Origin: Actinomycetes bacterium
GTDB lineage: Bacteria > Actinomycetota > Thermoleophilia > RBG-16-64-13
NCBI GenBank assembly: GCA_024637095.1
Contig: JAGXFV010000019.1
Location: 1 to 60,841 of the forward strand
Reading direction: 5' to 3'
DNA length: 60,841 bases
The notes beneath the pieces were generated by a model. That model saw nothing but the letters and a program-made list of their open reading frames with translations. It did not search any database and was not told the DNA's origin. A program made the position numbers and the translations under genes. Shown piece by piece: positions 15,124 to 23,204 of the stretch; the first letter of the stretch is position 1, and every line of letters begins with the position of its first letter.

Positions 15124-16128
15124 TTGACTCAGAACTGGTCGGAGGTCTTTGTCGGTGTGGAGGAAGGCGCCCTGGTGGAGCTGCCTGATGAGAAGCAGCG
15201 CAAGCGCCGGGGCTGGTTTCAACAGTTACGCGAAGGCCTCAGCAAGAGCCGCCAGGCCCTGCAGCAGCAGTTCTCGGCCATCATGTTCGACCAACTCGAT
15301 GACGAGTTCTGGGAGCGGATCGAGGAGACCCTGATCTATGCCGACGTCGGCGTTGAGAGCACCGTCTCCATCGTGGAGCAACTCGAGCAGGCGGCAGACG
15401 CGGGCGAGATCACCGATTCGCAGCAGCTGTTGCACCACCTGCGCACCATCACCGCCGACCACTTCTCGGGTGCGGATGCCCGCATAGACGTGAGCAAGAT
15501 GCCCACCGTGATTCTGGTGGTGGGCGTGAACGGCACCGGCAAGACCACCACGATCGGCAAGATTGCCTGGCACCTCAAGCAGTTGGGCAAGGAACCGCTG
15601 CTGGTCGCGGGCGATACCTTCCGCGCCGCTGCCATCGAGCAACTGGTGGAGTGGGGCAAGCGGGTCGATTGCGAGGTGGTGCAGTCCGAGCGCGGCGGGG
15701 ATCCGGGAGCCGTGGTTTTCGACGGCATTGCCGCCGCGAAGAGCCGGGGAGTCGACGTGGTCATCATCGACACCGCCGGCCGCCTGCATACCCAGGTCAA
15801 TCTGATGAAAGAGCTGGAGAAGATCGTTCGGGTAATCCGGAAGCAGCTGCCCGACGCACCCCATGAAACCCTGCTGACCATCGACGCCACCACCGGTCAG
15901 AACGGACTGGTTCAGGCCCGCCTCTTCAAGGAGGCCGTCGACATTACCGGCGTGGTGCTCACCAAGATGGACGGTACGGCCAAAGGCGGCATCGCCGTGG
16001 CCATCTCCCACGAACTCGATCTGCCCCTAAAGCTGATCGGCACCGGCGAGAAGATGGAGCATCTACAGCCGTTCGATGCCGGGGGGTTTGCCGAGGCGCT
16101 GTTCGACGACACCCTGCTCGCCGGTTAG
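15124..16128 (+). CDS. ftsY: Signal recognition particle receptor FtsY
   Basis: 334 residues from a TTG with GGGAGG ten bases upstream; a GTG at 15106 in the same frame overlaps that Shine-Dalgarno and is less likely. FtsY receives the SRP-ribosome complex at the membrane. The N-terminal acidic domain is reduced to about 35 residues, then the N domain and the G domain with GVNGTGKTTTIGKIA, the insertion-box region DTFRAAAIEQL, DTAGRL, and TKMDGTAKGG. No membrane helix is seen, so it should bind the membrane peripherally. Its partner Ffh is encoded about 3.4 kb downstream, past the accessory interval. Confidence 0.95.
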   Translation: MTQNWSEVFVGVEEGALVELPDEKQRKRRGWFQQLREGLSKSRQALQQQFSAIMFDQLDDEFWERIEETLIYADVGVESTVSIVEQLEQAADAGEITDSQQLLHHLRTITADHFSGADARIDVSKMPTVILVVGVNGTGKTTTIGKIAWHLKQLGKEPLLVAGDTFRAAAIEQLVEWGKRVDCEVVQSERGGDPGAVVFDGIAAAKSRGVDVVIIDTAGRLHTQVNLMKELEKIVRVIRKQLPDAPHETLLTIDATTGQNGLVQARLFKEAVDITGVVLTKMDGTAKGGIAVAISHELDLPLKLIGTGEKMEHLQPFDAGGFAEALFDDTLLAG

Positions 16129-16155
16129 AGAAGCTCCCGCAGCGGGGCCTGCTGA

Positions 16156-16491
16156 ATGGAGCCGCTTCTGCCTTCGTCGCGCGTCGTCCTCGTAGCCGCA
16201 ATTGCCACCTGGGTTTCCATGCTCCTGGTCTACTTCGTCGGAGTCCTGGCTAGCGGCCCTCCCAAAGGTGGGGGCGTGCTCTACTGGCTCCTGGCGATGT
16301 CCTCGTTCGGCCCGGTCGGCGGTGCGCTGGCCGGCTTCGTGGTCATCCGCCGAGCATACGCCGATGTTCCCCCCGAAGAGGCCGCCGTTGAAGTTCTTCT
16401 GCGCCTCGCGCTCTTGGCGGTGTTCACCTCTTTGGTGGCTCTGGCGCTCTTTTGGCTCTTCTGGGTGCTCATCGGCGACACCTTCTTCTAA
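16156..16491 (+). CDS. Small three-helix membrane protein, unknown function
   Basis: 111 residues with three predicted membrane helices (about 10-32, 40-64 and 81-106). The second helix ends in GGALAGFVVIRRAYADVPPEEA, a sequence repeated in diverged form in the remnant at 18388-18548. I do not recognise the family. It is directly followed by the WD40 gene, and the same pair order is seen in the downstream remnants, so the two proteins may work together, for example as a membrane anchor and a propeller scaffold. That link is inference from gene order only. Confidence 0.6.
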   Translation: MEPLLPSSRVVLVAAIATWVSMLLVYFVGVLASGPPKGGGVLYWLLAMSSFGPVGGALAGFVVIRRAYADVPPEEAAVEVLLRLALLAVFTSLVALALFWLFWVLIGDTFF

Positions 16492-16547
16492 TTTCGCCCC
16501 GTAGAGGGGATAACGGAAGATAACCGCGTCCCCCGGAAGGCAAGAGC

Positions 16548-17475
16548 ATGCTCGGAGAACCCATCGAGATCCGCGCCTACGAGCGCTACGCCAGTTCGGT
16601 CAGGTATGCGCCGGACCCGCGCTCCCAGTTGGCGGTCAGCGCCGGTGGCACCGGGCTACTGAGGCTCTGGATGGTGCCCACTTGGCAACCCGCGAGAATG
16701 CTGACGGGACACCGTCACGCGGTGAACGGCCTCGTCATCTCGTCCGACGGCCGTCAGGTGGTGTCGGGCTCGACCGACGGCACTCTGCGGGTGTGGTCCT
16801 TGGTTCCGCCGGAACGCGAACTCGCGGTGTTCGAAGGCCATAAGAAGACCGTGGCCGGCGTCGCCCTCTCTCCGGACGATCGTTTGCTCGCCTCCGCCTC
16901 GTACGACGCAACTGTGCGCTTGTGGGACCTGGAGAGTCACGAAGAGCTCCTACGGTTCAAGCCGGGCAAACGCAATATGACCGCCGTGGCTTTCAGCCTG
17001 GACGGCAAGAAGCTGCTGGGCGGCGAACTGGGGGAGGAGCTCTACGTGTGGGACGTGGCCTCTGGGGATGAAAGCGCTCGTCTGGGTGGGCACGAGCAGG
17101 CGGTTTCCTCTCTGACCTTTACCCCGGAGTTCGGCCAGGTGCCGGGGCAGCTGCTCGTGGCCGACACCGCCTCGGTCGCGCTGCGCAGCTTCCCCGGTCT
17201 CGAGGAGCTCTGGCGGTGGCAGTCCCCGCAGAAAGGCGTCTTTTCCTACCGCTGCCTCTCCCGATGGCCGCCTGCTAGCCGTGGGTGGAGACCACCATCT
17301 CTGGCTACTCGAGGCGGAGAGCGGCGAACTGCTGCATGAAGTTAAACTCGGACCGAAGGGGGTCTACTCCGTCGACTTCGCTCCGGACATGAGCCACGTC
17401 GCCGTGGCTACGTCCGACGGCGCCCTGCGCGTGTTTCCGCTGATCTACACAGTCTTACGGGGCCTCCCGCTCTAG
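16548..17475 (+). pseudogene. Seven-bladed WD40 beta-propeller protein, split by a frameshift
   Basis: The first frame runs 16548-17339 and the correct continuation to 17475 lies one frame over. Removing one T from the TTTT run at 17241-17244 restores a single protein of about 308 residues in which seven propeller repeats can be counted: blades beginning near residues 15, 60, 100, 142, 180, 229 and 268, many ending in the typical LRVWSL, VRLWDL or LYVWDV. The shift falls in blade six, just before SPDGRLLAVGGDHHLWLL. There is no signal peptide, so it should be cytoplasmic. Both halves are well preserved, so this is either recent inactivation or a homopolymer sequencing error. ATG with GGAAGG upstream. 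Confidence 0.75.
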
Positions 17476-17550
17476 CTCTCTCTCCAATCGTGGACTTTCG
17501 ACCGATTTCTGGAGGTGTCCTGTTGCAGTCGCGTCGCCCTGCACTGTGCT

Positions 17551-17570
17551 GATGTAAAGATGTTACCATC
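17551..17570. promoter_or_regulatory. Imperfect inverted repeat, possible operator
   Basis: GATGTAA and TTACCATC form a dyad around a five-base centre with one bulged base, 17 bases before the DUF4160 start. The placement suits autoregulation by the HTH protein of this two-gene unit, but no experiment or comparison supports it here. Confidence 0.3.
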
Positions 17571-17587
17571 GGAGGTACGGGAAAGCC

Positions 17588-17781
17588 GTGACGAAAATCC
17601 GGCGTGGGGGATACGTCTTTCTCGCATGGAAGGGCGATCACTCGCCGCGCCACGTGCATGTTTATCGTGAGGGCACCTCGTTTTGAAGTGGGACTTGGAG
17701 AACGAGAGGCCAATGATCGGCACGCAGTCACCACGCGTGCTCGGACTGATCCGAGAGCTTCAGACGGAGGGACGGTTGTGA
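17588..17781 (+). pseudogene. DUF4160 family protein, frameshifted
   Basis: Starting at GTG 17588 the frame encodes about 32 residues including YVFLAWKGDHSPRHVHVY, then stops at 17684. The rest of a DUF4160 protein, VLKWDLENERPMIG to a C-terminal LGLIRELQTEGRL, is in the next frame and ends at TGA 17779-17781. Adding one G to the GGG run at about 17671-17673 gives an intact protein of about 65 residues. The function of DUF4160 is unknown to me; it is often seen in small two-gene units. The TGA overlaps the GTG of the HTH gene, so the two were translationally coupled. Frameshift or sequencing error cannot be told apart here. Confidence 0.7.
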
Positions 17782-18254
17782 GGCTGCGATCGGTTCGCGC
17801 CAACAACCATAAACGTGAGTTCGAGGTCGAGTTGCAGCAGCGGCGGATGACCCTTTCGTTCGCGCGGGTAAGTCCGACTCCGACGCCGGCCGATCCGCTT
17901 GTGGAGTTGTTCATCGACGAGGAGTTGGGCCGAGAGGCGTTCACCTATCGCTTGGCGTCGGGTCTAGAGGGCTCGGTGCATGTAGAACAGGTGCTGGAAT
18001 ACAATCGTGACCCGGCCTACCTGAGAGACCAGCTGCTCTACAGGTTGACCCTCGAAGCTGATCGCGCGTTCCAAAGGAGCGGAATCTCGAAGAGGGAGAT
18101 CGCCCGGCGGCTGGAAACCTCTCCCGCGCAGCTCTACCGGCTCCTGGACCCCACCAACTATCGCAAGTCGGTCGACCAACTTCTCATGCTGCTCCAGGTT
18201 CTCAATCGTGAAGTCGAGTTCACGGTGCGGCCGAGAAAGGGCGCGGCCCGGTAA
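17778..18254 (+). CDS. DUF4160-associated helix-turn-helix protein
   Basis: 158 residues from a GTG that overlaps the DUF4160 stop (GTGA). The N-terminal 80 residues form a beta-rich region (HKREFEVELQQRRMTLSF, then LVELFIDEELGREAFTYRLASG). The C-terminal half holds an XRE-like helix-turn-helix, GISKREIARRLETSPAQLYRLLD, and ends VEFTVRPRKGAAR. The pairing with DUF4160 resembles a small antitoxin/toxin-type or regulatory module, but no toxicity is known to me for this pair. The frame is intact although its partner is broken. Base composition and codon use look slightly less GC-rich than the flanking ribosomal genes, consistent with acquisition. Confidence 0.7.
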   Translation: MRLRSVRANNHKREFEVELQQRRMTLSFARVSPTPTPADPLVELFIDEELGREAFTYRLASGLEGSVHVEQVLEYNRDPAYLRDQLLYRLTLEADRAFQRSGISKREIARRLETSPAQLYRLLDPTNYRKSVDQLLMLLQVLNREVEFTVRPRKGAAR

Positions 18255-18387
18255 AGCAAGTGACGAGAGGCCTCGGGTGCCCTGGTTTGCTGCGTTGCGG
18301 GAGTGCCTCGGGAGCCGGCACCGTTGGGTGCGGCCGCACAACGTTAGACGCGCGGGTGCGTGCGACATTTCGGTTGCGAATCGCTCA

Positions 18388-18548
18388 GCGGGTTCGTGGT
18401 CATCCGCCGGGCCTTCGCGGGAAGCAGCACCGAGGAGACCGAAGCCGATCTCCTGTTGCGGCTGGCGGCCCTGGCCGTCGATGCTGTGCTCGGAGCCATG
18501 ACCCTGGTGCTCCTGCTGTGGGGGCTGGCCGGCGGAGCGTTTGCTTGA
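18388..18548 (+). pseudogene. Remnant of a second copy of the three-helix membrane protein
   Basis: This frame encodes SGFVVIRRAFAGSSTEETEADLLLRLAAL and a last hydrophobic helix, aligning with residues from about 58 to the end of the protein at 16156-16491 (AGFVVIRRAYADVPPEEAAVEVLLRLALL). The first two-thirds are missing. The nucleotide sequences have diverged widely, so the duplication is old. No start codon with a Shine-Dalgarno is visible. Confidence 0.6.
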
Positions 18549-18564
18549 GTAAGGAGCGCCGACA

Positions 18565-18678
18565 CTGCTAAGCGGACCCATGGAGATCAAGGCCTGCGAC
18601 GGCTACGCGAGCGCGGTTCGCTACTCGCCCGACCCCCGCGCGCTTTCCGGGGATGCACCCCTTACGTGGCCGGCCTAG
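18565..18678 (+). pseudogene. Remnant of a second WD40 gene (5' end only)
   Basis: AAGGAG at 18551-18556 is followed eight bases later by CTG and a 37-codon frame reading LLSGPMEIKACDGYASAVRYSPDPR and a TAG at 18676. It matches the first 26 residues of the WD40 protein at 16548 (MLGEPIEIRAYERYASSVRYAPDPR). The CTG stands where that gene has ATG. Everything after the first part of blade one is lost. Confidence 0.6.
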
Positions 18679-18834
18679 CCAAGGAGGGCGTCGGCGCCGG
18701 CGGCGCGCCGTCGGGCGGCGCGCCTCATCTCCCGGGCGGTGCAGCAGGCCCTGGACGCCCGTGATCGTCGCCATACTGCCGGCTCTCGCCGCGATAGTGA
18801 TGTTGCCCATACGCCGAGGGCGCGAGCGGGTCTG
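18679..18834. other. Non-coding remainder of the accessory interval
   Basis: About 156 bases of very GC-rich sequence between the WD40 remnant and the lipoprotein gene. I see no start-supported gene, repeat or RNA. It ends at the stop of the convergent lipoprotein gene and probably contains debris of the lost genes. Confidence 0.5.
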
Positions 18835-19302
18835 CTATTTCGAGTCAGTCAAGGCCTCGAGGTCGCGGCCAAGCTCCATCACATTGCGTTTGAGATCGGG
18901 CGCCAGCACGCGGAACCAAGCCTGTCGTTCATCCGATGCCGTCTCAGGTGCTGACACTACACCTACGATCGAGCAACCGGCCGGGTACTCCGGTGAGAAG
19001 TGGAGAACCACTCGCCGCCTATCGTGCAGTTCCAGTATGGCTGAGAACTGTGGAGTTGTATCTCCCTCCCAGTCGGTTTCCGTTGCTTCAGCATAGGCTG
19101 CCAGAAAACCTGCCAGCGAGACGTCCTCGGGCAAGCGTGGGATTGCCTCGTCCGTCTCAAGGATCGCCCCCGAGGGTCCCACAAGTGCGCTGACTACGTC
19201 ATCCGAGTTCAAGGAGGGAAGAGCAGAGGTGTTCTGGGAGCAGCCGGTTGCAATAACGGTACCGATCAGCACGATGAACGTGGTTCTCAGGATCGCATTC
19301 AT
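18835..19302 (-). CDS. Hypothetical lipoprotein
   Basis: 155 residues with GGAGGAGG before the ATG. A short N-region (MNAILR), a hydrophobic stretch and a lipobox-like IATGC (Cys about 21) indicate lipidation and export. The mature part is acidic and soluble, with VVLHFSPEYPAGCSIVGVVS as its most strand-like section and a single further Cys. I recognise no domain. It is encoded on the opposite strand to its neighbours and ends the accessory interval before the ffh promoter. Confidence 0.6.
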   Translation of the reverse strand: MNAILRTTFIVLIGTVIATGCSQNTSALPSLNSDDVVSALVGPSGAILETDEAIPRLPEDVSLAGFLAAYAEATETDWEGDTTPQFSAILELHDRRRVVLHFSPEYPAGCSIVGVVSAPETASDERQAWFRVLAPDLKRNVMELGRDLEALTDSK

Positions 19303-19427
19303 CGGGGCCCTCCTCCGTAGCCGATTGGGTAGTCTACGATCTTCAAGTCGTCCATGGGGTACGGGTCAGGTATTTTGTCATCAGTGTCGCATACCCGAAA
19401 ATCACATAGGTCCCGGCCCGCCTCCGT

Positions 19428-19456
19428 TTGACGCCCTCTGCCGCCCGGAGTAAACT
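19428..19456 (+). promoter_or_regulatory. ffh operon promoter
   Basis: TTGACG at 19428-19433, exactly 17 bases, then TAAACT at 19451-19456. The predicted leader is about 117 bases and starts with a hairpin (CACGCCG with CGGCGTG, about 19466-19493). It would drive ffh and perhaps rpsP to rnhB. No SRP RNA was recognised in the leader. Confidence 0.6.
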
Positions 19457-19579
19457 CCCTCATTCACGCCGGGCCCCGGAGGCCGCGGCGTGCCGTCTAC
19501 GATAATTTGCGGCGCAGCTTGGCGACGGCGTCGCAGTTGAACCGGTGCGATAGCGAGAAGGGTCCCTAGCACAACTTTC

Positions 19580-20929
19580 ATGTTCGACACTCTCTCCGAT
19601 AAGCTCCAGGGAGCGCTGGATTCCGTAAAGGGTCAGGGCAAGCTCACCGAGAAGGACGTGGAACGCGCCGCTCGGGAGATTCGGCTCGCCCTGCTCGAAG
19701 CCGACGTCAACTTCAAGGTTGTCAAGGACTTCGTAAAGAAGGTGAAGGATCGCGCAATGGGGGCGGAGATCCTCCAGAGCCTGACCCCCGCGCAGCAGTT
19801 CGTCAAGATCATCAACGAAGAACTGACCGAGCTGATGGGGTCGACCGCCAACAAGCTCTCATTCTCCCCCCGCCCGCCCACGGTCATCCTCATGGTCGGT
19901 TTGCAGGGCTCGGGTAAGACCACCGCCTGCGGCAAACTGGCCAATATGCTGAAGAGCCAAGGGAAGAGCCCGGCGATGGTGGCGGCCGACGTCTACCGTC
20001 CCGCCGCGGTAGATCAACTGAAGGCACTTGGCGAGCAACTGGAGGTGCCCGTCTACGATGAGGGCACCGGCGCCGATCCGGTGGATATCGCGAAGCACGG
20101 CCTGGCGTGGGCCCGGGAAGCGGGGCGGGACGTCCTCATCGTCGATACCGCGGGCCGGCTGCACATCGACGAGACCCTAATGGACGAGCTAGTGCGGATC
20201 CGCAAAGAGGTCAAGCCGCACAACATCCTGCTGGTGCTGGACGCCATGACCGGTCAGGACGCGGTCAACGTGGCTCAGCAGTTTCAGGAGCGGGTCAACT
20301 TCGACGGGGTGGTGCTCACCAAACTGGATGGCGACGCCCGCGGTGGCGCCGCCCTCTCGGTCAAGGCGGTTACCGGCAAACCGGTCAAGTTCGCTTCGAC
20401 CGGCGAGAAACTGGACGCCTTCGAGCATTTTCATCCGGATCGTATGGCCGGCCGCATCCTGGGAATGGGCGACGTGCTCTCCCTCGTGGAGAAGGCCGAA
20501 CAGGCGGTCGACCGCGAGAAGGCGGAGGAACTCGAGCAGCGGCTGCGCAAGTCGCAGTTCACCTTTGACGACTTTCTCGATCAAATGCAGCAGGTCAAGA
20601 ACATGGGACCGCTGCAAAACCTGCTGGGAATGATCCCGGGCCTGCCCATGGGCAAGCTCAAGGACCTGCAGGTGGACGAGAAGGCACTCGGGCGGATCGA
20701 GGCCATCATCCAATCGATGACCGCCGAAGAGCGGCGCAATCCCGACCTGATCACTGGAACCCGCCGCCGCCGCATCGCCGCCGGCTCGGGTAATGACATC
20801 CAGGCGGTGAATCAGCTGCTCAAGCAGTTCAAGCAGATGCAGAAGATGATCAAGCAGCTGAGCTCGGGTAAGATGCCCAAGAACCCCTTCCAGATGTTGG
20901 GCGGGGGTGGAGGTGGACTCCCCTTCTAG
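19580..20929 (+). CDS. ffh: Signal recognition particle protein Ffh (SRP54)
   Basis: 449 residues. With the SRP RNA it binds signal sequences on nascent chains and docks on FtsY. N domain (1-85), then the G domain with GLQGSGKTTACGKLA, DVYRPAAVDQL, DTAGRL and TKLDGDARGG, and a Met-rich M domain from about 300, ending KQFKQMQKMIKQLSSGK and a Gly-rich tail. The Shine-Dalgarno is weak. It starts the ffh-rpsP-khpA-rimM-trmD-rplS group. Confidence 0.97.
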   Translation: MFDTLSDKLQGALDSVKGQGKLTEKDVERAAREIRLALLEADVNFKVVKDFVKKVKDRAMGAEILQSLTPAQQFVKIINEELTELMGSTANKLSFSPRPPTVILMVGLQGSGKTTACGKLANMLKSQGKSPAMVAADVYRPAAVDQLKALGEQLEVPVYDEGTGADPVDIAKHGLAWAREAGRDVLIVDTAGRLHIDETLMDELVRIRKEVKPHNILLVLDAMTGQDAVNVAQQFQERVNFDGVVLTKLDGDARGGAALSVKAVTGKPVKFASTGEKLDAFEHFHPDRMAGRILGMGDVLSLVEKAEQAVDREKAEELEQRLRKSQFTFDDFLDQMQQVKNMGPLQNLLGMIPGLPMGKLKDLQVDEKALGRIEAIIQSMTAEERRNPDLITGTRRRRIAAGSGNDIQAVNQLLKQFKQMQKMIKQLSSGKMPKNPFQMLGGGGGGLPF

Positions 20930-20988
20930 AGGGGGGCTTTCCCAGATTTGAATCCGTTGGTTCTCAACCTCGAGAGAGGAGGTGATTC

Positions 20989-21231
20989 ATGGCGACTGCA
21001 ATCCGACTGACGCGTAGAGGAAGTAAGAAGAACCCGATCTACCGCATCGTGGTGGCTGACTCGCGTTCGCCCCGAGACGGGCGATTCATCGAGACGATCG
21101 GCCTGTACAACCCCCAGACCGACCCTTCCACGATCGATGTGAAGGAGGATCGTCTGCGGGAGTGGCTGGGCACCGGCGCTCAACCTTCCCACGCGGTCAA
21201 GAAACTCCTGGAGGCCAAAGGTCTCGTTTAG
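20989..21231 (+). CDS. rpsP: Ribosomal protein S16
   Basis: 80 residues, small-subunit assembly protein. Conserved N-terminus [32 protein letters not shown] and GLYNPQTDP are present. A strong GAGGAGG precedes the ATG. The khpA gene follows after 12 bases. Confidence 0.97.
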   Translation: MATAIRLTRRGSKKNPIYRIVVADSRSPRDGRFIETIGLYNPQTDPSTIDVKEDRLREWLGTGAQPSHAVKKLLEAKGLV

Positions 21232-21243
21232 GAGGTCTTTCAG

Positions 21244-21474
21244 TTGAAAACACTGCTCGAGTATCTCGCCCGTCGGCTGGTTTCCCGGCCCGAGGATGTG
21301 CGGGTCGAGGAGGTAGAGAAGGACGGCATGACGGTCCTGCGCCTGTCCGTGGCCCAGGAGGATCTGGGCAAGGTCATCGGACGGCAGGGCCGGATCGCCC
21401 ATGCCCTGAGAACTGTAGTCAAGGCCAGTGCCGCCAAAGAGGACCGGCGTGTAACCGTCGAGATCCTCGACTGA
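21244..21474 (+). CDS. khpA: KH-domain RNA-binding protein KhpA
   Basis: 76 residues from a TTG with GGAGG upstream. A single KH domain with the GxxG loop in DLGKVIGRQGRIAHALRTV. KhpA usually works with KhpB (Jag) in RNA binding linked to cell division and elongation. Placed between rpsP and rimM as in Firmicutes and Actinobacteria. Confidence 0.93.
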   Translation: MKTLLEYLARRLVSRPEDVRVEEVEKDGMTVLRLSVAQEDLGKVIGRQGRIAHALRTVVKASAAKEDRRVTVEILD

Positions 21475-21477
21475 GCC

Positions 21478-22008
21478 GTGCCTAGGCCCGACTGGGTCGA
21501 AGTGGGGCGGATCGCCCGTCCCCACGGAGTGGGCGGCGAGGTCCGCGTTTCCCCCGATACCGACAACCCGGAGCGCTTTCGCCCGGGATCCCGCCTTCAT
21601 GCGAGGTCGCAGCGAGACCCTTCCTTGCCCCGAAGGGAGTTGGAGATTGAATACGTTCGCGGCGACGAGAGTTTTCCGATCATCGCCTTCTTCGGACTTC
21701 ACGACCGGGACGAGGCCGATCTGGTCAAGGGTTGGGTGCTGGAGGTACCCGCTGAGGAATTGCCGTCGCTCGAGGAGGGTGAGTTCTATCCCTGGGAGCT
21801 CGAGGGCCTCGTGGTGTTCACCGAGAGCGGCCGTCGAGTGGGCGAGGTCTTGGAGTTGATGGAATCCCCGGCCAACGACGTGCTGCGCATCAGTCTGGAA
21901 TCCGGGAGCGAGGTTCTGGTGCCCTTCGTGATGGAAGTCGTGCCCGAAGTGCTTTTGGAGGAAGGCCGCCTGATCCTTTCCGAGGCGGTGCTGCCCGAGG
22001 AGGGTTGA
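21478..22008 (+). CDS. rimM: 16S rRNA processing protein RimM
   Basis: 176 residues from a GTG three bases after the khpA stop. It assists maturation of the 30S head by binding S19. N-terminal RimM barrel (VEVGRIARPHGVGGEVRV) and C-terminal PRC barrel (EFYPWELEGLVVFTESGRRVGEV) are both present. trmD begins one base after its stop, so the genes are coupled. Confidence 0.94.
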   Translation: MPRPDWVEVGRIARPHGVGGEVRVSPDTDNPERFRPGSRLHARSQRDPSLPRRELEIEYVRGDESFPIIAFFGLHDRDEADLVKGWVLEVPAEELPSLEEGEFYPWELEGLVVFTESGRRVGEVLELMESPANDVLRISLESGSEVLVPFVMEVVPEVLLEEGRLILSEAVLPEEG

Positions 22009-22009
22009 G

Positions 22010-22762
22010 ATGACCCGCCGGTTCGACGTCTTCACGCTGGTACCCGAGGCTTTTGGCTGGTTTCGCGCGCAACATCCCGTTCGGGACGCGCTGGAATCGG
22101 GTGCAGTCGACCTGCGCGTTCACAACATTCGCGATTACACCAGCCTGCGGCACAATGCCGTAGACGACACTCCGTATGGCGGGGGACCGGGCATGGTGAT
22201 CCGGGTGGACGTCGTGGCCGAAGCGCTCGAGGGTGTCTTCGGCGTGGCCGCCGAACGGGTCAAGGAAGATCGGGAGGTCTTCGTGCTGAGCCCGGCAGGG
22301 CGGCCCTTCGACGATCGCGAAGCCACGCTTTTGGCCGAGTGCGACCGGGACCTCGTTCTCCTCAGCGGCAGATACGAAGGCTTCGACTACCGCGTGATCG
22401 AGCTCTTCGCGAGCGCCGAACTCTCCGTGGGACCCTTCGTGCTGGCGGGCGGCGAGGTGGCGACGATGGCCGTGCTCGAGGCCACGATTCGCAAGATGCC
22501 GGGGGTGCTCGGCAACGAGCAGAGCCTGCTGGAGGAGTCCTTCAGCGTCGGCCTTGCGGGCGCGGGTGAGTACCCTCAATTCACTCGGCCGCGCGAATTC
22601 CGGGGGAGCGCGGTGCCGGAAACTCTCTTGAGCGGTAACCATGGGTCGATCGCCGACTGGCGGCGGCAGCAGGCCCGCGCTTCCGGCTGGTCGGCTTGGT
22701 GCCCGGCATCTGCCGCGGCCGGGGATACTGGGAAGCGGCAGGCCGGCCTTCCCGAGGGATAG
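22010..22762 (+). CDS. trmD: tRNA (guanine37-N1)-methyltransferase TrmD
   Basis: 250 residues. Methylates G37 of tRNAs to prevent frameshifting. Trefoil-knot SPOUT features: DDTPYGGGPGMVIRVD, LLSGRYEGFDYRVIE and LAGGEVATMAVLEATIRKMPGVLGN; the catalytic Asp region is FTRPREFRG. The usual GVD after GRYE is GFD here, a mild change. The last 30 residues after WRRQQ are unlike the family and of low complexity. Confidence 0.95.
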   Translation: MTRRFDVFTLVPEAFGWFRAQHPVRDALESGAVDLRVHNIRDYTSLRHNAVDDTPYGGGPGMVIRVDVVAEALEGVFGVAAERVKEDREVFVLSPAGRPFDDREATLLAECDRDLVLLSGRYEGFDYRVIELFASAELSVGPFVLAGGEVATMAVLEATIRKMPGVLGNEQSLLEESFSVGLAGAGEYPQFTRPREFRGSAVPETLLSGNHGSIADWRRQQARASGWSAWCPASAAAGDTGKRQAGLPEG

Positions 22763-22773
22763 GGCTCGCTGCC

Positions 22774-22798
22774 GCAGACGGGCACTCTCAAAGTCTGC
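22774..22798 (+). promoter_or_regulatory. Hairpin in the rplS leader
   Basis: GCAGAC (22774-22779) pairs with GTCTGC (22793-22798) in the 94-base gap before rplS, followed by TATCTTT. It could be an L19-type leader, an attenuator or a processing site; evidence is a single stem only. Confidence 0.3.
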
Positions 22799-22856
22799 TA
22801 TCTTTGGTCGCTGCGATTTCTGCAAGACGATTTTTCCGATGTGAGGGCAGTGCCAC

Positions 22857-23204
22857 ATGACGACTGTTATCGATACGCTCGAACAGCAGCAACTGCGTGA
22901 CGACGTCCCGGTTTTCAAGGCCGGCGACACGCTCCGCGTCCACTTTCGCGTGGTGGAAGGTACCCGCGAGCGCATCCAGGTTTTCCAGGGTATTTGCATA
23001 AAGCGCCAGGGTCACGGCGTGCGTGAGACCTTCACTGTGCGAAAGCAGTCCTTCGGTGTGGGTGTGGAGCGGACGTTCCCGGTGCACTCGCCAAAGATCG
23101 ACCGGATAGAAGTGATGGCGATCGGGGACGTGAGCCGCGCAAAACTCTACTACCTGCGCAAGAAGGTGGGCAAGAAAGCACGTGTTCGGGAGAAACGCAC
23201 CTAG
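22857..23204 (+). CDS. rplS: Ribosomal protein L19
   Basis: 115 residues, large-subunit protein at the subunit interface. Diagnostic segments: [58 protein letters not shown] and [17 protein letters not shown]. Its last 23 bases overlap the start of lepB. Confidence 0.97.
   Translation: MTTVIDTLEQQQLRDDVPVFKAGDTLRVHFRVVEGTRERIQVFQGICIKRQGHGVRETFTVRKQSFGVGVERTFPVHSPKIDRIEVMAIGDVSRAKLYYLRKKVGKKARVREKRT

Noticed and set aside
17230-17260. Programmed frameshift in the WD40 gene
   Set aside because: A +1 shift would be needed, but there is no stop codon at the site, stimulatory Shine-Dalgarno or pseudoknot that I can see.
19457-19579. SRP RNA (4.5S) gene upstream of ffh
   Set aside because: The conserved GGAAGCAGCC-type tip of bacterial SRP RNA is absent.
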